From positions 186,001-250,000 of the forward strand of contig JAISUR010000016.1 of the NCBI GenBank assembly GCA_031271975.1: a stretch of 64,000 bases of DNA, read 5' to 3'. Shown piece by piece: positions 58,891 through 64,000 of the stretch (its first letter is position 1; the number at the start of each line of letters is the position of its first letter). Origin of the DNA: Propionibacteriaceae bacterium (GTDB lineage: Bacteria; Actinomycetota; Actinomycetes; Propionibacteriales; Propionibacteriaceae). The notes beneath the pieces are model-generated. The model saw only the letters and a list, made by a program, of their open reading frames with translations. It was not told the origin of the DNA and ran no database searches. Position numbers and translations under genes: made by a program.

Positions 58891-60642
58891 CTACCCGAAC
58901 AGCGCGGCTTGCAGGTCTGCTTTGATGGCGTCCAGGCGGGCGCTGGCCCGCTTCCGCACGTCGGTGAGGGCGTCGAAGTCGGCGTCCGGGCTGGCGGGTT
59001 CGACCACTTCCAGGTAGCACTTCACCTTCGGTTCGGTTCCGGATGGGCGCACGATCACGCGGTCGTCGCGTTCGGTGAGCAGTAGCACGCCGTCGGTGGG
59101 CGGCAAGCCCGCGTAGCCTTCGGCAAGGTCTGCGACCGTGGCCACGGCGGAGCCAGCCAAGGCGGCGGGCGGGTGTTCGCGCAGTTTCGCCATCGTCACC
59201 GGAATCTGCTCCAGGTCGGAGAAGCGGGCCGATAGTTGGCTGGTCAGATAAAGGCCGTGCTGGCGCGCCAGGTCGTCCAGCAGATCGGCGATGGAACGCT
59301 CGGTGCCCTTGAGTTTCGCCACCAGCGCGGCGACCAGCACAGCCGTCGAGAGCCCATCTTTGTCATGCACCAAGTCGGGGCGGACGCAGTATCCGATGGC
59401 CTCCTCATAGGCGAAGGCCAGGGAAGGCACGCGACCCATCCATTTGAAGCCTGTCAAGGTATTTTGGTAGGCCAGGCCATGCGCGGCGGCGATGCGGCCC
59501 AACAGGCGCGAACTGACGATGGAGTTCACGAGCACGGCGTGGCCCGCGCCGTCGGCGAGGCCGTGGGCGACCGCTTCGGCCAACACACAGCCCAACTCGT
59601 CGCCGTGCAGCATCCGCCAACCGCTGCGGGGATCTGGGATGGCCACGGCACAGCGGTCCGCGTCCGGGTCGTTGGCCAACACCACGTCCGCTTCCAGACG
59701 CTGGGCCAGGCCCAAGGCGAGGTCGATGGCTCCCGGCTCTTCAGGATTGGGGAACGCGACAGTGGGGAAGGCGGGGTCGGGCTCGGCCTGCTCGGGGACG
59801 GGGTGCACTTCCTCGAAACCGGCCTGGCCGAGGGCATCGAGGGCTACTTTGCCGCCGACGCCATGCATGGCCGTGTGGACGATGCTGATGGGGGCCGGCG
59901 TTCCCAGATAGCCGTCCAGCAGATAGGCCGACTCGGCGACCGCCGTCGTGTATTCGGCGACCAGTTCGCGGTCCACGTCCTTCCAGCCCGATGTCGCCAG
60001 CGGAATCTCGTTGGCCGGCGGCGCCGCTGCGATACAGGCTGCGATCCCGGTGTCGTGGGGCGGGACGATCTGGGCGCCGCGTTCTGGGCCCGAGACCATG
60101 CGCCCGCCGAGATAGACCTTGTAGCCGTTATCCTGCGGCGGATTGTGCGAGGCCGTCACCATGACGCCCGCGTCGGCCTCCAACTGCCGCACGGCGTAGG
60201 CCAACACCGGGGTGGGTACGCGGTCCGGCAGCAAGATCGCCTCGCCGCCGGCGGCGGTAATCACTTCGACAGTGTCCAGGGCGAACTGCCGCGAAAGCTT
60301 GCGGGCGTCGTTGCCGACCACCACACGTGGCGGCCGGTCCACCTGCTGGCCCGATTCCGGCAGGGCGTCCAGCGGTGTCTTCGGAGAGCGGAAGAGGTAG
60401 TCGATCAGGCCATACGCCGCACGGATCACGACGGCGCGGTTCATCCGGTTGGGGCCCGCGCCCAGCGCGCCGCGCAGCCCGGCGGTTCCGAATTGGAGCG
60501 TGCTCGCAAAGCGGTCGGCGAGGTCGTCTTGGGCGGAAGGATCGGTCTTGGCTGCTTCGATCAGCGCGCCCAATTCGGCGCGGGTGTTCTCATCGGGGTC
60601 TGCCGCGAGCCAGGCTGCGGCTTGCTTTTCGAGGTCTGGCAT
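58891..60642 (-). CDS. Phosphohexomutase / phosphopentomutase-type enzyme
   Basis: A 583-residue alpha-D-phosphohexomutase. Active-site phosphoserine loop VTASHNPPQDNGYKVY, metal loop NDPDADRCAVA, sugar loop YEEAIGYCVRPDLVHDKDG and phosphate loop VRPSGTEPKVKCYLE are all present. FASTLQFGTAGLRGALG opens it. Its place between deoA and deoD suggests it converts ribose- or deoxyribose-1-phosphate to the 5-phosphate, though glucose or mannose phosphates are possible. AGGAGAG precedes ATG 60642, and a TATCCT -10 (60693-60698, minus) may serve it. Confidence 0.88.
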   Translation of the reverse strand: MPDLEKQAAAWLAADPDENTRAELGALIEAAKTDPSAQDDLADRFASTLQFGTAGLRGALGAGPNRMNRAVVIRAAYGLIDYLFRSPKTPLDALPESGQQVDRPPRVVVGNDARKLSRQFALDTVEVITAAGGEAILLPDRVPTPVLAYAVRQLEADAGVMVTASHNPPQDNGYKVYLGGRMVSGPERGAQIVPPHDTGIAACIAAAPPANEIPLATSGWKDVDRELVAEYTTAVAESAYLLDGYLGTPAPISIVHTAMHGVGGKVALDALGQAGFEEVHPVPEQAEPDPAFPTVAFPNPEEPGAIDLALGLAQRLEADVVLANDPDADRCAVAIPDPRSGWRMLHGDELGCVLAEAVAHGLADGAGHAVLVNSIVSSRLLGRIAAAHGLAYQNTLTGFKWMGRVPSLAFAYEEAIGYCVRPDLVHDKDGLSTAVLVAALVAKLKGTERSIADLLDDLARQHGLYLTSQLSARFSDLEQIPVTMAKLREHPPAALAGSAVATVADLAEGYAGLPPTDGVLLLTERDDRVIVRPSGTEPKVKCYLEVVEPASPDADFDALTDVRKRASARLDAIKADLQAALFG

Positions 60643-60760
60643 CGTCTCTCCTGGGGTGGGCCGGGTGGCGTGACTTGCGGAGTACTGCCCTCAGGATACC
60701 GGTACCAACGCGACGTCGTGGGCGAACTGGAAAAGCAGAGCTCTGACGAGCGCGCAGCGC

Positions 60761-62050
60761 TCACAACTGCTCGGGTACCCGGTCGAGGATCAACTGTCGC
60801 TGCGGCTCCTCGGCGCCGATCTCCCATGCGCCTTCCAGGGCTTCCAAGGCCCTGGCGAACAACTCCGCGGTGTCGGTATGCAACGTCATCAGAGGCTGTC
60901 CGGCCCGGACATGATCGCCCGGTTTGGCGTGCAGCACGATTCCGGCGCGGGCTTGGACGGGATCTTCCTTGCGGGCCCGGCCGGCGCCCAAACGCCACGC
61001 GGCGACGCCGACGCCGAGGGCGTCCAGCCTTGTCAGCACGCCATCGGCGGTCGCTGGGACGTCTTGGCTTTCGCGGGCCCAGCCGAGATCGGCGTCCGGA
61101 TCGCCGCCTTGCGCCGCCACCATCTTTCGCCAGCAGTCCATGGCCTTGCCGTTGGCCAGATTCGCGGCCGGGTCGGCGTCCACTCCGGCGAGGCGGAGCA
61201 TTTCCGCGGCCAGCGCGAGCGTCAACTCGACGACGTCTGCCGGGCCGCCGCCGGCGAGCACTTCCACGGATTCGCGCACTTCCAAGGCGTTGCCGACCGT
61301 CAATCCCAGCGGCGTGGACATGTCCGTGATCAGCGCGGCCGTTTTCACGCCATGCGCCGCGCCCAGTCCCACCATCGTCTCGGCCAACTGCTTGGCGCGT
61401 TCCGGTTCGCGCATGAAAGCACCCGTGCCGCATTTCACGTCCAACACCAGAGCGGAAGTGCCCTCGGCGATCTTCTTGGACATGATTGAGGACGAGATCA
61501 GCGGGATCGAATCGACCGTTCCTGTCACGTCGCGCAGCGAATAGAGCTTGCGGTCGGCCGGGGCCAAGCCCGCGCCGGCCTGCGCGACCACCGCGCCGAC
61601 TTCGGCCAACTGCCGCCGCATCTGGTCGTTGCTGAGCGCGCCGGACCAGCCCGGGATCGATTCCAGCTTGTCGAGCGTGCCACCCGTGTAGCCCAAACCG
61701 CGCCCGGAAAGCTGCGGCACCGCCACGCCATACGAGGCGACGAGCGGGCCCAGCGGCAGTGTGATCTTGTCGCCGATACCGCCCGTGGAGTGTTTGTCCG
61801 CGGTGGGTTTGCCGAGGCCAGAAAAGTCGAGGCGTTCTCCGGTGGCGATCATCGCAGCTGTCCACCGGGCCAGCTCGCCCGGCGTCATGCCGTTCAGGAA
61901 GACAGCCATCGCCAGCGCGGCCATTTGCTCCTCCGCGACCGCGCCGCGCGTGTAGGCGTCCAGCACCCAGTCGATCTGGGCGTCGGAGAGCGCCCGGCCG
62001 TCGCGCTTGGCGGTGATGACCTGGACCGCGTCGAAAGGCTCGGTTGTCAT
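60761..62050 (-). CDS. deoA: Thymidine phosphorylase
   Basis: A 429-residue enzyme that splits thymidine or uridine with phosphate. The family signature SGRGLGYTGGTLDKLESIPG, the phosphate loop KPTADKHSTGGIGDKITLPLGPLVASYG, and the substrate segment YSLRDVTGTVDSIPLISSSIMSKKIAEG are clear, with VLDVKCGTGAFM. Start overlaps the cdd stop (ATGA). It belongs to the nucleoside import and salvage operon. The phosphomutase follows after 118 bases that contain no other gene. Confidence 0.96.
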   Translation of the reverse strand: MTTEPFDAVQVITAKRDGRALSDAQIDWVLDAYTRGAVAEEQMAALAMAVFLNGMTPGELARWTAAMIATGERLDFSGLGKPTADKHSTGGIGDKITLPLGPLVASYGVAVPQLSGRGLGYTGGTLDKLESIPGWSGALSNDQMRRQLAEVGAVVAQAGAGLAPADRKLYSLRDVTGTVDSIPLISSSIMSKKIAEGTSALVLDVKCGTGAFMREPERAKQLAETMVGLGAAHGVKTAALITDMSTPLGLTVGNALEVRESVEVLAGGGPADVVELTLALAAEMLRLAGVDADPAANLANGKAMDCWRKMVAAQGGDPDADLGWARESQDVPATADGVLTRLDALGVGVAAWRLGAGRARKEDPVQARAGIVLHAKPGDHVRAGQPLMTLHTDTAELFARALEALEGAWEIGAEEPQRQLILDRVPEQL

Positions 62051-62532
62051 GTTGGTTCGCCCCCAGGCCGGACTTCGTCCGGAGATCCCGGAACGAGTCC
62101 GGGATGACGGTTGCGGGAGTCAGGATGAGGGTTGGTGGCCCGTTCCGGCGGCACATAGTCGAGCCAGTGCTGCGGCAAGAGGTCGGCGAGGGTCACTTCG
62201 CCTTGCGGGGACAGGATCGGCAGGTCCGGGCCCCCGTGTTCCAGCAGGAGTTGGCGGCAGCGGCCACACGGGGTGACCAACTCGCCGTCGCCGTGGACAC
62301 AGAGGAAAGCCGTCAGGCGGCCACCGCCGGTGGCGTACAGGCTGGAGATCAGCCCGCATTCGCCGCAGAGCGTCAAACCGAGCGAGGAGTTCTCGATGTT
62401 GCAGCCGACCAGCACCCGCCCGTCGTCGGCGTATGCCGCCGCGCCCACGGTGTAGTTGGAGTAGGGCGCATAGGCTTTCGCCGCCACCTCGGTCGCCGCG
62501 TCCAGCAGCGTCTTCCAGTCGATCGCGCTCAT
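62047..62532 (-). CDS. cdd: Cytidine deaminase with a repeat-encoded C-terminal extension
   Basis: A 161-residue protein. AYAPYSNYTVGAAAYADDGRVLVGCNIENSS and LTLCGECGLISSLYATGG hold the catalytic Glu and a zinc Cys (CGE instead of the usual CAE), and VTPCGRCRQLLLEHGGPDL the other two cysteines. The normal enzyme would end near YVPPERA. The last 23 residues (SRNRHPGLVPGSPDEVR and PGGEPT) come from palindromic repeat copy G. The stop still overlaps the deoA start, and its own ATG overlaps the permease stop. Confidence 0.9.
   Translation of the reverse strand: MSAIDWKTLLDAATEVAAKAYAPYSNYTVGAAAYADDGRVLVGCNIENSSLGLTLCGECGLISSLYATGGGRLTAFLCVHGDGELVTPCGRCRQLLLEHGGPDLPILSPQGEVTLADLLPQHWLDYVPPERATNPHPDSRNRHPGLVPGSPDEVRPGGEPT
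62068..62107. repeat. Composite palindromic repeat, copy G, inside cdd
   Basis: CCGGACTTCGTCCGG followed by GATCCCGGAACGAGTCCGGG ATGAC: the last two stems of the element, within the 3' end of the cdd reading frame. It adds in-frame residues without a stop. Confidence 0.8.
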
Positions 62533-63803
62533 CCCTTGTACGGCTGTCCTTCCTGCGCCGGCGGGCGCACCTTGCCGACAAAGCCGGCCACCGCGAAGAT
62601 CGTAATCAGATACGGGGCCATCAACATGAACTGCGACGGGATGCCCACACCGACCACTGACAAGGCGTTTTGCAGGTTGTCCGCAAAGCCGAACAGCAGA
62701 GCGGCGGCGACGGCGCCGCGCGGGCTCCAACCGCCCAAGATCATCGCCGCCAGCGCGATGTAGCCGCGTCCCGCGCTCATCTCTTTTCCGAACGCCAGGC
62801 CATTCGCCACCGTGAAGAATGCGCCGCCCAGGCCGGCGATCGCGCCGCCCAGGATCGTGTTGCGCACGCGGGTGGCGTTCACCTTGATGCCGACCGTGTC
62901 CGCAGCCTTTGGGTGTTCGCCGCAGGCGCGCATCCGCAAACCCCAGCGGCTGCGGTAGAGCATGATCTGCAGGACGACAACCGCCGCGTACATGATGTAG
63001 ACCAGCACGTTCTGGTTGAAAAGCACTGGGCCCAACACCGGGATCAGCGACAGGCCCGGGATCGGCAAGGTCGGCAGCACGGTGGGCACCGCGAAGACGT
63101 CCTTGTGCTCGGACAGCACCGTGGAGAAAAGGTAGCTGGTGAAGCCGGTGACCAGCACATTCAGCACGACGCCGACAATGATGTGGTCCACCCAGTAGCG
63201 CACCGCGAACAGGGCCAGCAGCGCGCCGACCAGCGCGCCCGCGACCGGGGCGGCCAGCAGGCCCAGCCACGGATTCAGGGTCAACGAGCCGACGACCGCG
63301 GCCAGGAAAGCCCCGGCCAGCAATTGGCCCTCAATGGCGACGTTGATCACGCCCACGTGCTCGCACACGCAGCCGGCCATGGCACCGAAGATCAGCGGCA
63401 CCGACAGGAACAGCGTGCCCTGCAGCAGGCCGGTGACTTGCAGCGATTGTTCGGACCCGGCCACCGCGCGGACCAAGAAGGCGACCACGAAGCAGAAGCC
63501 GAAGCCCAGCGGCAGCCCCACCGGTGTCTTCTTGCGGGCCGCGGTGAGCTGCCAGGCCCAGATGCCCAGCCCGATCTCGATGACCGTGCACACCAGCGCC
63601 GTGACTTGCGAGGGGACGGCGAACTGGATGCGGCTGAAGCCGGTGTTCACCGAGATGCCGCTCCACACGTCGCCGCCCACACTGAGCCCGAATCCGACCA
63701 GGGAGATGACGGCGAGAATGCCGTAGATGATGGGGAACTTCCAGTTGATGGGGGCCAGTGCCTTGGAATCCATGGCCGGCAGTTCGATCGTTTGGGCGCT
63801 CAT
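62529..63803 (-). CDS. ABC nucleoside-type permease
   Basis: A 424-residue membrane protein of the branched-chain/ribose-type permease family, nucleoside (NupQ/YufQ-like) branch. Features are FGAMAGCVCEHVGVINVAIEGQLLAGAFLAAV, RYWVDHIIVGVVLNVLVTGFTSYLF, GLRMRACGEHPKAADTVGIKVNATRVRNTILGGAIAGLGGAFF and GYIALAAMILGGWSPRG. The start MSAQTIELPAMDSK is preceded by GGAGG and overlaps the end of the next upstream permease. Together with cdd and deoA it indicates import of nucleosides. Confidence 0.92.
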   Translation of the reverse strand: MSAQTIELPAMDSKALAPINWKFPIIYGILAVISLVGFGLSVGGDVWSGISVNTGFSRIQFAVPSQVTALVCTVIEIGLGIWAWQLTAARKKTPVGLPLGFGFCFVVAFLVRAVAGSEQSLQVTGLLQGTLFLSVPLIFGAMAGCVCEHVGVINVAIEGQLLAGAFLAAVVGSLTLNPWLGLLAAPVAGALVGALLALFAVRYWVDHIIVGVVLNVLVTGFTSYLFSTVLSEHKDVFAVPTVLPTLPIPGLSLIPVLGPVLFNQNVLVYIMYAAVVVLQIMLYRSRWGLRMRACGEHPKAADTVGIKVNATRVRNTILGGAIAGLGGAFFTVANGLAFGKEMSAGRGYIALAAMILGGWSPRGAVAAALLFGFADNLQNALSVVGVGIPSQFMLMAPYLITIFAVAGFVGKVRPPAQEGQPYKG

Positions 63804-64000
63804 GCCGCCACCTCCTTCACCTTGCGGCGGCGTTCGGGATCGGGCAACCGGAAGATCGCCCGCACCAAAGGCGGCGCCGCGATGAACAAGACGATCACCG
63901 ATTGCAGCACCAGAATCACGTCGATCGGCGTCGAAGTGAACGCCTGCATCGTGTAGCCACCCGCGCGCAGCCCGCCAAAGAGCAGGCCGGCCGCCACGAT
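63800..64000 (-). CDS. ABC nucleoside-type permease, C-terminal fragment
   Basis: The frame is open to the window end and shows the last 66 or so residues of a second permease: AGLLFGGLRAGGYTMQAFTSTPIDVILVLQSVIVLFIAAPPLVRAIF, with a basic tail. The form matches the partner permease (NupP/YufP type) of the gene after it, which starts inside its stop codon. The 5' end lies outside the window. Confidence 0.85.
   Translation of the reverse strand: MVAAGLLFGGLRAGGYTMQAFTSTPIDVILVLQSVIVLFIAAPPLVRAIFRLPDPERRRKVKEVAA

Noticed and set aside
60561-62156. Long minus-strand frame overlapping deoA and the phosphomutase start
   Set aside because: It is out of frame with both well-supported genes and has the Arg/Gly/Pro-rich composition typical of shadow frames.

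Overview
The window is a stretch of a high-GC actinobacterial chromosome. Actinobacterial markers are Lsr2, a BldC-type regulator, the tiny ribosomal protein bS22, the mycothiol enzymes Mtr and MshD next to a GlnR-type regulator, DUF3180 beside the folate genes, and many leaderless starts (a -10 hexamer 6 to 7 bases before ATG or GTG). A complete methylmalonyl-CoA:pyruvate transcarboxylase set (5S, 12S, a small helical subunit and the 1.3S biotin carrier) without a biotin carboxylase points to a propionate-forming Propionibacteriaceae-like lineage. Fructosamine (Amadori compound) uptake and nucleoside salvage would suit a gut or other nutrient-rich habitat. Species cannot be named from the sequence alone. 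I saw no rRNA, tRNA, CRISPR array, transposase or integrase.

Layout. 1-2 kb: end of a folate operon (folP, folB, folK, DUF3180) and lsr2. 2-7 kb: clpC, with a candidate ClgR box and a candidate SigH/SigR-type promoter, an anchored protein, and radA. 6.7-12.2 kb: accessory region with two convergent toxin-antitoxin modules, then a low-GC island (secreted protein, ABC ATPase, FtsX-like permease). The island is bracketed by a 36-bp duplication of the 3' end of a glyoxalase-like gene, and its apparent promoter contains ten G in a row. 12.2-22.4 kb: mostly housekeeping (asd, proC, an NMT1/TauA-type ABC importer with an M20 amidohydrolase, bldC, bS22, mtr). 22.5-30.7 kb: a large surface protein, a DUF2510 protein, and a minus-strand glnR-mshD-ppk-mutT1 cluster.

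31-38.5 kb: a LacI-controlled fructosamine operon (FrlB- and FrlD-like enzymes, binding protein, two permeases, no ATPase, and an MFS protein). 38.5-42.4 kb: accessory DNA with two two-gene modules bracketed by palindromic repeats. 42.4-45.5 kb: a second FrlB-like enzyme with GntR-type operators, divergent from a proline racemase/ornithine cyclodeaminase pair. 45.8-51.5 kb: a metal-related fusion protein, a nitrobindin/YgfZ group, a DUF362 protein and typA. 51.7-55.4 kb: the transcarboxylase operon. 55.4-57.9 kb: a PstS-like lipoprotein operon. 58-64 kb: a minus-strand nucleoside import and salvage group (two ABC permeases, cdd, deoA, a phosphohexomutase, deoD).

A composite palindromic repeat of up to about 110 bp occurs at seven places (30.8, 38.6, 41.3, 42.35, 45.5, 58.0 and 62.07 kb), always next to the 3' end of a gene. 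One copy carries an exact 88-bp insertion, one has grown a six-copy 36-bp tandem array, and one lies inside the end of the cdd reading frame.
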